A DNA stretch of 64,000 nt from Saprospiraceae bacterium. Lineage in GTDB: Bacteria > Bacteroidota > Bacteroidia > Chitinophagales > Saprospiraceae. Of this stretch, positions 36,211 through 45,513 are shown in pieces. The notes under the pieces were generated by a model. It worked only from the letters and a program-made list of their open reading frames with translations. It was not told the origin of the DNA and did not search any database. The position numbers and the translations under genes were made by a program. Where the stretch lies: the NCBI GenBank assembly GCA_016710235.1, contig JADJLG010000001.1, positions 434,001 through 498,000 on the forward strand, given 5' to 3'. Every line of letters starts with the position of its first letter. Position 1 is the first letter of the stretch.

Positions 36211-37659
36211 TTAATATTTAAAATATTCGCCAAATTGTCCAATCGCGTAGGCAGTCAAATCTATCCATTTGCTTGGAAAGAATCCCAACGCAATCACCAA
36301 CACGGTCAGTACTATAAAAATGTAATCTTCTTGTAATGATAACTGGAAGTTTTGATATCTTTCGTCATGACGTTTTCCAAACATCGATCTCTGATAGCAC
36401 TGCAACATATAAACGGCACCGTAAATGATCGTTAATCCTGCAAATGCTCCAGCAATTTTATTGAATTTGGTGACATTGGTTATCATGATAAATTCACCGA
36501 TAAAACCACTAGTTAGAGGTAAGCCAATCGCAGCGAGCACCAGGATAAAATAATATGTCGCGAATCTAGGCTGAACCCTGGCCATACCTGAGTTTGCATC
36601 GAGATTATCGCTACCAGTTTTCCTTTGAAAAACGTCTGCTACAAAGAATAAGCCAGCTATCGCGATACCATGTGCGAGAATTTGAAAAATGGCACCTTTG
36701 TATGCTTCTTCGTAAACAGTCAATGTGCCCGCCACCAACAAACTCATGTGTGACATAGAGGCATATGCCAATAGTCTGCTCAAATTTGTCTGCCTCCAAG
36801 CCACCACTGCACCATAAACTACTCCTACAACACAAATTACGATCAAATAAAAACTGAGCTTTGGAATAACGTCCTGTGTAATAAAATTAAATCTTAAAAA
36901 ACCAAAGACACCCATCTTAGAAAGAAGTGCGGCGATGAGAATTACACTGGGTTTGTCTGCCTGCTCATACAAATTAACCTGCCATGTGTGAAATGGAAAA
37001 ACTGGTGCTTTGATACCAAATGCAATAAAAAATACAATTGCCATCCAGTACTGGTGTTGTACAGGAAAATGGTTATTGTACAAAAAGCTCCAGCTGGTCA
37101 TCAGATTTATTCCGACAAAAGAATAAATGTAAAATATTGCAGCCAGCAAGAGAAAGCTCCCAAATACTGTATAAATAAAAAACGTAAATACTGCTTTCTT
37201 TCTTTTAGGTCCTCCCCATTTTAATACTAGAAAATAAACAGGTATTAGGGTCAGTTCAAAAAACAGATAAAACGTAATCGGATTTTGTGCCATGAAAAAA
37301 CCGTTCAATCCCGCAATGGTCAAAAATATTAATCCGAAATAAGCAGAATCTCTTTTTTCATAAATCAAAGAAGCTGCAAGTACCACGATCACAGTAATCA
37401 AACTCACCAGCAACAATGGCAATAATGACATAGTATCTACTGCAATATGAAAACTGTCTTTCAATCCTGGAATCCAGTCAAACTTGAAATTGTACAACTG
37501 ATAGTGGTTGATCTTGAATTGGAGAAACAGGTACATGAAATAACTGAACTGAATCACGGCTCCGGCTCCTGAAATCCATATTGAATATCTCCGAGGCAAG
37601 ACAAAACACAGCAGTGCAAAAACAATCGGCAACAGCAACAATATAGTCGAAGACAACAT
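36211..37659 (-). CDS. nuoM: NADH-quinone oxidoreductase subunit M
   Basis: NuoM is an antiporter-like proton-pumping subunit. The 482-residue polytopic protein has the NuoM marks FYLFFELTLIPVYFLVLKWGG, GIKAPVFPFHTWQVNLYEQADKPSV and RLLAYASMSHMSLLVAG. It begins 1 bp after the nuoL stop and is followed by nuoN. Confidence 0.96.
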   Translation of the reverse strand: MLSSTILLLLPIVFALLCFVLPRRYSIWISGAGAVIQFSYFMYLFLQFKINHYQLYNFKFDWIPGLKDSFHIAVDTMSLLPLLLVSLITVIVVLAASLIYEKRDSAYFGLIFLTIAGLNGFFMAQNPITFYLFFELTLIPVYFLVLKWGGPKRKKAVFTFFIYTVFGSFLLLAAIFYIYSFVGINLMTSWSFLYNNHFPVQHQYWMAIVFFIAFGIKAPVFPFHTWQVNLYEQADKPSVILIAALLSKMGVFGFLRFNFITQDVIPKLSFYLIVICVVGVVYGAVVAWRQTNLSRLLAYASMSHMSLLVAGTLTVYEEAYKGAIFQILAHGIAIAGLFFVADVFQRKTGSDNLDANSGMARVQPRFATYYFILVLAAIGLPLTSGFIGEFIMITNVTKFNKIAGAFAGLTIIYGAVYMLQCYQRSMFGKRHDERYQNFQLSLQEDYIFIVLTVLVIALGFFPSKWIDLTAYAIGQFGEYFKY

Positions 37660-37660
37660 G

Positions 37661-39550
37661 TCAGATGATTTTTATTATGATGAAAAAAAGCAAAAGAACA
37701 AGTCCAATCACCATAGAGACCAGATACCAACTCAAATGCCCTGACTGCCACTTTGCAAAACTCGGTTTTCCTTCTACAAGAATTTTGTCGGGTATCATGA
37801 CCACATCATGGACTCCTCGACTTTCAAATATCGTTCCGAGCCATTTAGAAAATTGATACCCCGGCTTTACAAATATTCTGTCATAAATTTCGTCGAGATA
37901 ATATTTATTCTCCAGTAATCGCGATAAAAAATTGCCAGAACTTTCTTCCAATTCCCGGTAATTTTTAGTGTATTTTTTCCAGGTAAAAAATATTACGATG
38001 ACCAATACCACCACAGTTACAACCCAGAGCATGATTTCAAAAAAATGAGATACGTGATGTTCTTTATACACCATAGCATACCGAATATATTCTTCCAATA
38101 TATGAGGCTGGCCCATGATTTCAGGCATACCCATAAAACCACCTACAGCCGACAAAATGGCAAGAATGCATAAAGGTATGATCATGAGAGCAGGAGATTC
38201 GTGCGCATGGTCCCATTTGTGATGATCACCTCTATAGTTTCCGTGGAATGTCATAAAATACAATCTGAACATATACCAAGCTGTAAATACTGAGGCAATA
38301 GCCAGTATTATAAAAAACCAAATGGAATGCAAGTACACTTTGGCTAATATTTCATCCTTGGAAAAAAATCCCGCCAGTGGAGGCACGCCAGAGATGGCCA
38401 GGGTTCCAATCAAAAACACGAGGTGAGTCCACTTCATCTTTGATTTAAGACCTCCCATTTTTCGAATATCTTGTTCGCCACTGAGGCCGTGTATCACACT
38501 ACCCGCAGACAGGAATAGTAATGCTTTGAAAAATGCATGTGTGACCACATGGAATATTGCCGTGGTATAGGCGCCTACTCCCAGAGCTGCTACCATATAC
38601 CCAAGCTGACTCACGGTCGAATAGGCGAGTACTTTTTTGATATCGTTTTGTTTGAGTGCGATGCTCGCTGCAAGGATTGCGGTCAAAATACCTACGATAG
38701 TTACGATTTCCGAAACCATAGGCGTGGCAGCATAGAGTGGGCTCATTCTCGCTACTAAATAGATACCTGCTGTGACCATCGTCGCTGCATGAATCAACGC
38801 AGAAACAGGTGTGGGACCAGCCATCGCATCGGGCAACCAGGTAAAAAGTGGTATTTGAGCTGATTTACCGGTCACCCCAACAAAAAGTAAAAAGGCAACG
38901 GCGCTTGCGAATTTGTCGTTAGGTGCCAGCGTTTTGAAATGATCGTTGATGCGCAGTATATCTATGGATTCATAGTTACCAACAAGCATTGCAATAGCAA
39001 GTAAAAATCCCAAATCCCCAATGCGATTCATGATGAATGCCTTGCGAGCGGCAGCATTATATTCATCGTTGTCAAACCAAAATCCTATCAAAAGAAACGA
39101 ACATAATCCAACACCTTCCCAACCCACAAACAAAACCAAGAGATTAGAACCCAGTACCAGAATGATCATAGAAAACAAAAACAAATTCAGATAAGAGAAA
39201 AATCTCCAATAACCTTTGTCGTGGTCCATGTATGAGCTTGAATATACATGTATCAGAAATCCAACACCGGTTATAACCATCAACATTGTGAGACTCAATT
39301 GGTCCATGTAAAATTCAAAATTCACATAAACATTTTTGCCATAGCGAAACCAATCCCAGAGCGTTACTTTATCACCTACCTGACCAACTGCCTGGATCGC
39401 AATAAACGTGGCTACAAAACTAATCAAGGGCATCAGACATGCAATCCATTTTACTAAAGTCGATGGCATCCTGCTGCCGAACAAGCCGTTGATGATAAAT
39501 CCGATCAATGGTGGCCACAATATAAACTGCAAGATTAATTTTAGATCCAT
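37661..39550 (-). CDS. nuoL: NADH-quinone oxidoreductase subunit L
   Basis: NuoL is the distal proton-pumping subunit whose long lateral helix runs along the membrane arm. At 629 residues it carries GWEGVGLCSFLLIGFWF, KSAQIPLFTWLPDAMAGPTPVSALIHAATMV and KVLAYSTVSQLGYMV, all diagnostic. The C-terminal lateral helix and final anchor (about 510-629) are present. It lies 51 bp after nuoK. Confidence 0.97.
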   Translation of the reverse strand: MDLKLILQFILWPPLIGFIINGLFGSRMPSTLVKWIACLMPLISFVATFIAIQAVGQVGDKVTLWDWFRYGKNVYVNFEFYMDQLSLTMLMVITGVGFLIHVYSSSYMDHDKGYWRFFSYLNLFLFSMIILVLGSNLLVLFVGWEGVGLCSFLLIGFWFDNDEYNAAARKAFIMNRIGDLGFLLAIAMLVGNYESIDILRINDHFKTLAPNDKFASAVAFLLFVGVTGKSAQIPLFTWLPDAMAGPTPVSALIHAATMVTAGIYLVARMSPLYAATPMVSEIVTIVGILTAILAASIALKQNDIKKVLAYSTVSQLGYMVAALGVGAYTTAIFHVVTHAFFKALLFLSAGSVIHGLSGEQDIRKMGGLKSKMKWTHLVFLIGTLAISGVPPLAGFFSKDEILAKVYLHSIWFFIILAIASVFTAWYMFRLYFMTFHGNYRGDHHKWDHAHESPALMIIPLCILAILSAVGGFMGMPEIMGQPHILEEYIRYAMVYKEHHVSHFFEIMLWVVTVVVLVIVIFFTWKKYTKNYRELEESSGNFLSRLLENKYYLDEIYDRIFVKPGYQFSKWLGTIFESRGVHDVVMIPDKILVEGKPSFAKWQSGHLSWYLVSMVIGLVLLLFFIIIKII

Positions 39551-39601
39551 TTGATTTTACTTTTGTCTACAGGAGTGTGATTCATTTTGATATGATTAGG
39601 A

Positions 39602-39934
39602 TCAGCCTCTGAGATTGTGAAACAAATCCACATTTGTTGTATTCAGGTTCTTGTACATCATCACAATGATAGCAAGTCCAACTGCTACTTCAGCTGCAGC
39701 AACAGCCATCGTAAAAAACACCATGATCTGTCCTGAGGGATCAGAATGATATGCAGAAACGGCTGCAAACATGAGGTTGACCGCATTGAGCATAATTTCG
39801 ATAGACATGAATACGATGATGATATTCCTCCGAAACAAAACACCCATCATCCCTATTACAAATAAGGCTGCACTAAGGATAAGATAATGTCCAAGCGGGA
39901 TCGTTCTTATAATTTCCGGTATTGATTGTTGCAT
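39602..39934 (-). CDS. nuoK: NADH-quinone oxidoreductase subunit K
   Basis: This is a small three-helix membrane subunit (110 residues) of complex I. It contains conserved glutamates in the membrane (SIEIMLNAVNLMF and AAAEVAVGLAIIVMMYKN) that belong to the proton path. It lies between nuoJ (18 bp) and nuoL. Confidence 0.95.
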   Translation of the reverse strand: MQQSIPEIIRTIPLGHYLILSAALFVIGMMGVLFRRNIIIVFMSIEIMLNAVNLMFAAVSAYHSDPSGQIMVFFTMAVAAAEVAVGLAIIVMMYKNLNTTNVDLFHNLRG

Positions 39935-39952
39935 GACAGTCTAGATTAAAGA

Positions 39953-40474
39953 TTAAGGTATGCGAACCTGACTTGTTTCTGAAATTTCCTTTCTTCCCAG
40001 TAATACAACTCCTATCATCGCCACCAGGAACAGCACTGAACTTAACTCCATTGGCAATAGATAATCACGATAAAGTGTCATCCCCAATTTTTCGATTAAG
40101 CCGATGTCGTATTCATTCTTGTTATTTGTCGGAGACAAATTCTGTCCAAGTGCTGAAACCACAATAAGAAATAAACATCCACCTGAAATCAATGCAGCAA
40201 GTCCTGCTATCCAATTGCGATATATATTAAACTCTGTATTGAGATTGAGATACATGATGACAAATAAAAATAAAACCATGATCGCACCTGCGTAAACTAC
40301 TACATTTACCAAAGCCAGAAACTGAGCATTGAGCAAAACATACTGCGCAGATATTGTAAAAAAAGTAAATACAAGATACAACACTGACCGGATAGGGTTC
40401 TGAGACAATATTACCATCAATGCGCCGATCACAGACAGACAAGACAACAAATAAAATATCCACTCAATTTTCAT
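39953..40474 (-). CDS. nuoJ: NADH-quinone oxidoreductase subunit J
   Basis: This is a five-helix membrane subunit near the quinone site. The 173-residue protein has the typical NPIRSVLYLVFTFFTISAQYVLLNAQFLALVNVVVYAGAIMVLFLFVIMYLN core (broken here into recognisable family segments). Its ATG overlaps the nuoI stop, so the two are coupled. Confidence 0.94.
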   Translation of the reverse strand: MKIEWIFYLLSCLSVIGALMVILSQNPIRSVLYLVFTFFTISAQYVLLNAQFLALVNVVVYAGAIMVLFLFVIMYLNLNTEFNIYRNWIAGLAALISGGCLFLIVVSALGQNLSPTNNKNEYDIGLIEKLGMTLYRDYLLPMELSSVLFLVAMIGVVLLGRKEISETSQVRIP

Positions 40475-40974
40475 CAGTTCTTGGATTTAATTGGTTCAAC
40501 CAATCTGTCTTTGCCATATCTAAAATCATCTCTTTCAAAACTTGGTGGAACCATGACGTCATTTTGCAAAAAGATAGCTGCTTTAGGACAAGCTTCTTCA
40601 CAAAAACCACAAAATATACAGCGCAGCATATTGATTTCATACACTGAAGCATATTTTTCTTCTCTGTATAACTGCTTCTCCTCCGGTTTCCTTTCTGCAG
40701 CAGTCATAGTAATCGCTTCTGCTGGACAAGCCAAAGCACATAAACCACAAGCAGTGCATCGCTCTGCACCATTCTCGTCGCGCTTCAGGATGTGTTGCCC
40801 TCTGAAAACTTTACTCATCGGACGCTTCTGCTCCGGATATTGTATGGTTGCTTTTTTCTTAAAAAAATGAGATATGGTAATTCCCATACCTTTGAGTATA
40901 GCAGGCAGATACATTTTCTCTGCCAGATTCATAGGCTTACGCTCCATGACTTTTCTCCTTTCCGTCAGTTGCAT
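40474..40974 (-). CDS. nuoI: NADH-quinone oxidoreductase subunit I (2x 4Fe-4S)
   Basis: NuoI carries the N6a and N6b 4Fe-4S clusters that hand electrons to NuoB. Two CxxCxxCxxxCP motifs are present (CTACGLCALACP and CIFCGFCEEACP). The ATG at 40974 gives 166 residues; an earlier TTG at 41004 and later ATGs (40947, 40932) are alternatives. It follows nuoH by about 60 bp and overlaps nuoJ by 1 bp. Confidence 0.94.
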   Translation of the reverse strand: MQLTERRKVMERKPMNLAEKMYLPAILKGMGITISHFFKKKATIQYPEQKRPMSKVFRGQHILKRDENGAERCTACGLCALACPAEAITMTAAERKPEEKQLYREEKYASVYEINMLRCIFCGFCEEACPKAAIFLQNDVMVPPSFERDDFRYGKDRLVEPIKSKN

Positions 40975-41037
40975 ATTCAATGATGAATAGAATGAGTTAA
41001 ACAAAAAATTACATTTTCTTTCATATTGGCATATTCA

Positions 41038-42054
41038 TTATCCTTTCCACAATATGATGATTCCAGAGACTAAAATATTGATGACCGAAAGTGGAATTAA
41101 AATCTTCCATCCCAGATTCATCAATTGATCATAACGAAATCTAGGCAATGTCCATCTGACCCACATGAACAAAAAAATGAAAAAGAAAATTTTTCCAAAC
41201 AGCACACAAATACTCAATACTGTTTTTAACATACCGGGATCCATTTCGCTAACAAATGGAAACTGATATCCTCCAAAAAACAATGTTGCAATCACAGCAC
41301 TGCTTATAAACATATTGATGTATTCTGCAAAAAGAAAAAATCCTAGTTTCATTGAGGAATATTCAGTATGATATCCTCCTACCAATTCCGTTTCACATTC
41401 AGGTAAATCAAATGGTGCACGATTTGTCTCAGCAAAGGCACAAATAATAAAAATTAAAAAAGCCAGAGGCTGATAAAATACATTCCAATGCCAGCCACTT
41501 TGTTGATTTACGATTTCACGTAAAGAAAGAGTTCCGGTCATCATCACGAGTGCAACAATGGATAAGCCCATTGCCAATTCATAAGAAATATTCTGGGAAG
41601 CTGCACGGATTGCACCCAACAAACTGAATTTATTGTTGGAAGCCCAACCGCCAATCAGGACGCCGTAGACACCCAGTGAAACAACACCAAAAATATAAAG
41701 CAGACCGACATTCAGATCTGTAGCTTGTAGAGAAATCCCTTTTCCTTCATGCGAAAAATCTGGTCCAAATGGAATAACTGCACTGGTCATCAAAGCTGTC
41801 AACATAAAAAATCCCGGTCCCATTAAAAACAACCAGCGATCGGACTTTAAAGGAATAAATTCTTCTTTAAAAAACAGTTTAACCCCATCTGCCAGCGGCT
41901 GCAATATGCCAAAGGGTCCGGCTCGATTTGGCCCCAATCTGTCTTGCAGAAATGCAGCCACTTTACGCTCAGCATAGGTCGAGTACATGGCAACAAACAA
42001 TGATATTGAAAATATTACCACGATAAAAATCGTTTTAATCATCCACTCGCTCAT
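41038..42054 (-). CDS. nuoH: NADH-quinone oxidoreductase subunit H
   Basis: NuoH forms most of the quinone chamber in the membrane. The 338-residue protein has eight or so helices and the signatures AERKVAAFLQDRLGPNRAGP and FAETNRAPFDLPECETELVGG, followed by YHTEYSSMKLGFFLFAEY. It overlaps nuoG by 4 bp (ATGA), indicating coupling. Confidence 0.97.
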   Translation of the reverse strand: MSEWMIKTIFIVVIFSISLFVAMYSTYAERKVAAFLQDRLGPNRAGPFGILQPLADGVKLFFKEEFIPLKSDRWLFLMGPGFFMLTALMTSAVIPFGPDFSHEGKGISLQATDLNVGLLYIFGVVSLGVYGVLIGGWASNNKFSLLGAIRAASQNISYELAMGLSIVALVMMTGTLSLREIVNQQSGWHWNVFYQPLAFLIFIICAFAETNRAPFDLPECETELVGGYHTEYSSMKLGFFLFAEYINMFISSAVIATLFFGGYQFPFVSEMDPGMLKTVLSICVLFGKIFFFIFLFMWVRWTLPRFRYDQLMNLGWKILIPLSVINILVSGIIILWKG

Positions 42055-43019
42055 TCTGAAACAAATTTTGCGTCAACATTAACAGCCGGAGATACCACCG
42101 GCAATTCATATTTATTTGCTGTAATTACGGAATCCACATCCATTTTCCTCGGGCCTTCTATAGTCCATTGTGATTTTTCTTTATGATCAAATCTGCATTC
42201 ATTGCAGATAAACTCCTCCACTTCACCAAATTTATTTTTCCTGGCCGTTACTCTGATCAATTGATCACCTTTGAGCCATACCACTGTTTTGCCGGAACAT
42301 GTCGGACAGTTTCTGTGAGCATTAAACGGTTTTGAAAACCAAACTCTCTGCTTGAATCGATATGTTTTATCAGTAAGAGCACCTACAGGACAAACATCAA
42401 TAATATTCCCTGAAAATTCATTGTCGATAGAATGTTGAATGTAGGTTGAGATCTCACTGACATCACCTCTATTGATCACTCCGTGAACGCGTTCATTAGT
42501 CAATTGGTCAGCAGTATATACGCAGCGATAACAGAGAATGCATCGCGTCATGTGCAGCTGTACGTATGGGCCAATATCAATCTTTTTAAATTCACGTCTG
42601 CCTTCTTGATATCTTGTGCCTTCCGTACCATGCTCGTAGGATAAATTCTGTAGATCGCATTCTCCAGCCTGATCACAGATCGGACAATCCAATGGATGGT
42701 TGATGAGCAAAAACTCAACTACACCTTTTCTCGCTTCTTGTACTTCTGCTGAAATTTCATTTTCTACTACCATCCCGTGTTCCGCTCTGGTTATGCATGA
42801 GGGAACAAGCTTGGGCATAGGTCTTGGGTTAGCCTCAGATCCCTGTGTCACTTTTACAAGACAGGTTCTGCATTTGCCTCCTGTATTTTTGACAGGACCA
42901 TAATAACACATCGTGGGAGGGTAATGATCACCTATCATCCGCGCAGCCTGGAGAATAGTTGTACCTTTTGGCACTTCTATACTCTGATTATCTATAGTTA
43001 CTTTGATTAGATCCGACAT
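42051..43019 (-). CDS. nuoG: NADH-quinone oxidoreductase subunit G, short form
   Basis: NuoG is the iron-sulphur subunit of the NADH arm. The 322 residues carry the N-terminal 2Fe-2S ferredoxin fold (CYYGPVKNTGGKCRTC), the His/Cys 4Fe-4S site (HPLDCPICDQAGECDLQ) and the next 4Fe-4S site (CILCYRCV, VCPVGAL). A small zinc/cysteine region follows (NCPTCSGKTV, CNECRFD). The large molybdopterin-oxidoreductase-like domain of classical NuoG (~900 residues) is absent. Short NuoG forms occur in Bacteroidota, so this is probably functional rather than truncated. Confidence 0.93.
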   Translation of the reverse strand: MSDLIKVTIDNQSIEVPKGTTILQAARMIGDHYPPTMCYYGPVKNTGGKCRTCLVKVTQGSEANPRPMPKLVPSCITRAEHGMVVENEISAEVQEARKGVVEFLLINHPLDCPICDQAGECDLQNLSYEHGTEGTRYQEGRREFKKIDIGPYVQLHMTRCILCYRCVYTADQLTNERVHGVINRGDVSEISTYIQHSIDNEFSGNIIDVCPVGALTDKTYRFKQRVWFSKPFNAHRNCPTCSGKTVVWLKGDQLIRVTARKNKFGEVEEFICNECRFDHKEKSQWTIEGPRKMDVDSVITANKYELPVVSPAVNVDAKFVSE

Positions 43020-43278
43020 AATTTAGTGAATAGACAAATGACAAATATTTACCAATGAATATTTTTTAGATATTCTATAACTTAAATTTCTCATTACTTC
43101 AACCCTACTTTTAATTTTGAATATATCTTGATTATAAAAATCATATTCAGTTTTTTAAACAAATCAAATATAAAATCGATACTTACAATTGCTTCGCTTT
43201 TTTGAAGAATTGGAAGTTTGAGTTTCATCTTATAAAATAATTTATTTATCAAAACAAATTCTATTTTCAGTACTCCGG

Positions 43279-44613
43279 TCAATGACTTACAAGTTCCCGA
43301 TGCAAATGTTTCTTACCACAACTCTCAGGATTTTTCACATGCGCTTCAAACTCTGCACGAAAATGTCTGATCGCGCTAGCTACCGGCCATGCTGCCGCTT
43401 CTCCCAGAGGACAGATCGTTTTTCCTTCAATATTTTTAGAAATGCTCACCAACAAATCGATGTCTTCCATTCTGCCATGACCATACTCGATCCGATGCAA
43501 AACTTTTTCCATCCAGCCCGTTCCCTCCCTGCATGGGCTACATTGGCCACAAGATTCGTGGTGATAAAAACGTGTGAAATTCCATAGATTGCGTACGATA
43601 CATTGTCTGTCATCATACACAATAAATCCGCCGGAACCCAACATCGTACCTGTAGCAAAACCACCATCACTGAGTGATTCATACGTCATCAGACGATTCT
43701 CACCGTTAGCCGTTTTAAGGATCAGATTTTTTGGCAAAATCGGAACTGAAGATCCTCCGGCTACAACAGCTTTTAAATCTCTACCTCCTGTGATTCCACC
43801 ACAATATGCCTCACCATAAATAAACTCTTCAACACTCACACCTAGCTCAATTTCATAAACACCAGGTTTATTTATATTACCACAAGCAGAAATCAATTTG
43901 GTACCGGTACTTTTTCCAATACCAATGGCCGCAAATGCATCTCCACCATTATTGACGATCCAAGGCACATCAGAAATAGTTTCCACATTATTTACCACTG
44001 TAGGGCAACCATACAGTCCTGACACTGCAGGAAATGGTGGTTTATTTCTCGGATTGCCGCGCTTTCCCTCAAGTGATTCCAACAAAGCAGTCTCTTCGCC
44101 ACAGATATATGCACCACCTCCGGGTTGCACATGAATATCCAATGAATAGTTTGTGCCTAAAATATTCTCTCCTAGAAATCCAGCCTGATATGCTTCTCGA
44201 ATGGCTTGTTCCAAAATACGAATGATATACATCATTTCGCCTCTGACATAAATATATGAAGTCCTCGCTCCTAATGCATAGGAAGACGTAATCATGCCTT
44301 CTATTAAGATATGAGGTATATGTTGCATCAGATATCTGTCCTTGAAAGTACCCGGTTCCGATTCATCCGCATTACACACCAGGTATCTCGGTTTGTCGGT
44401 GGATTTGTCGAGAAAACTCCACTTCATTCCCGTTGGAAAACCAGCTCCTCCTCTACCTCTGAGACCGGATTTTTTTACTTCCTCCACGACTGCATCCGGT
44501 GTCATTTCACGCAGTGCTTTTTCAACTGAGCGATAGCCACCCATCTTCCTATACACATCAAATGATTGTATTCCGGGTTCGTTGATATGCTCGAGTAATA
44601 TTTTTTTGCTCAT
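43279..44613 (-). CDS. nuoF: NADH-quinone oxidoreductase subunit F
   Basis: NuoF binds NADH, FMN and the N3 4Fe-4S cluster, so it is the electron entry point. The 444-residue protein has the NADH/FMN loops GLRGRGGAGFPTGMKW and GAYICGEETALLESLEGKRG, and the cluster motif ESCGQCSPCREGT. It lies 44 bp after nuoE and 259 bp before nuoG. It confirms that this complex I accepts NADH directly. Confidence 0.97.
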   Translation of the reverse strand: MSKKILLEHINEPGIQSFDVYRKMGGYRSVEKALREMTPDAVVEEVKKSGLRGRGGAGFPTGMKWSFLDKSTDKPRYLVCNADESEPGTFKDRYLMQHIPHILIEGMITSSYALGARTSYIYVRGEMMYIIRILEQAIREAYQAGFLGENILGTNYSLDIHVQPGGGAYICGEETALLESLEGKRGNPRNKPPFPAVSGLYGCPTVVNNVETISDVPWIVNNGGDAFAAIGIGKSTGTKLISACGNINKPGVYEIELGVSVEEFIYGEAYCGGITGGRDLKAVVAGGSSVPILPKNLILKTANGENRLMTYESLSDGGFATGTMLGSGGFIVYDDRQCIVRNLWNFTRFYHHESCGQCSPCREGTGWMEKVLHRIEYGHGRMEDIDLLVSISKNIEGKTICPLGEAAAWPVASAIRHFRAEFEAHVKNPESCGKKHLHRELVSH

Positions 44614-44657
44614 GAATTTTTTACTTATTCGGAAAATTAATGTGAATTCAAATTCAT

Positions 44658-45161
44658 TTAATTTTTACTCCTCAATTCTTCTATAAGTTGATCCAGCTTT
44701 TCTCTGGTCATATTCTCGTGATATTTATATTCAGGGCCTATCTGGAGTACAGGACCTGTACCACAAGCAGCAAGGCACTCTACAGGTTTGATGGTAAACA
44801 AACCATCTGCCGTAGTTTCTCCAGAAGCTACACCTAGTTTTTCTTCCATATATTGTATTAGCTCCTCCGCTCCTACATTACAGCATGGTCCTGTTCGGCA
44901 GACTTCTATCACATACTTCCCCATTTTCTTCAGGTGAAACATAGAATAAAAACTCGCAACCTCATACACTTCTATGGACAGAATCCCGAGTTGTTCTGCT
45001 ACTTTATCCATCGCATCGACAGACAGCCAGCCTCCATTTTCTTTTTGTGCAATATGAAGCAAAGGCAACAATGCAGATTTTTGCTTGCCTGCCGGATACT
45101 TTCCGATAATATTCTGAATCTCTGTTTTCGCTTTAGCCGAAAATTCAAATGCAGTTTGCAT
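44658..45161 (-). CDS. nuoE: NADH-quinone oxidoreductase subunit E
   Basis: NuoE holds the N1a 2Fe-2S cluster next to NuoF. The 167-residue thioredoxin-fold protein has the four cysteines in CRTGPCCNVGAEEL and VECLAACGTGP. It is 44 bp upstream of nuoF and 352 bp from nuoD, suggesting an EF transcription unit. Confidence 0.95.
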   Translation of the reverse strand: MQTAFEFSAKAKTEIQNIIGKYPAGKQKSALLPLLHIAQKENGGWLSVDAMDKVAEQLGILSIEVYEVASFYSMFHLKKMGKYVIEVCRTGPCCNVGAEELIQYMEEKLGVASGETTADGLFTIKPVECLAACGTGPVLQIGPEYKYHENMTREKLDQLIEELRSKN

Positions 45162-45513
45162 GAATCAATACTTTATATCTATTTGAAATAAATCCGATTT
45201 ATAAATTCTTCTACTTAATATTTGAAAAATGATTCCAATTAATTTATAAAAGTTAAGTTCAATGTGTTGTTGTAATCTTCAATGCGAATCCTTTAATTGA
45301 AACTTTGGAATTCATTGTAAGACCAATCCATAAGGAGATTTATTCTTTTGCTGATTAAATACTACTTGCATTTAAAACCACTCATATATTTAAATGGACA
45401 ATACTTTGCAGGAATTGCAAAGCAAATCAATTTTTCAAAGAACAAAATTTTGGCCGACTCTTCAGTTCCAACCAATTTTCAACTATTCATTTTAATCTAC
45501 CTAATCAGGTCGA
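45162..45513. other. AT-rich gap between nuoD and nuoE
   Basis: A stretch of about 350 bp inside the complex I gene row. I see no plausible gene on either strand, no tRNA and no perfect hairpin. It probably contains the nuoE promoter, though I could not find a full TAnnTTTG match close to the start. Confidence 0.5.

Noticed and set aside
42051..43019. NuoG as a truncated pseudogene
   Set aside because: All cluster ligands are intact, the gene overlaps nuoH in normal coupling and short NuoG forms are known in this phylum.
43094..43282. A 62-codon minus-strand frame overlapping the nuoF stop
   Set aside because: It starts with TTG, is made almost entirely of Lys/Ile/Leu/Phe from AT-rich DNA and resembles no small complex I protein.
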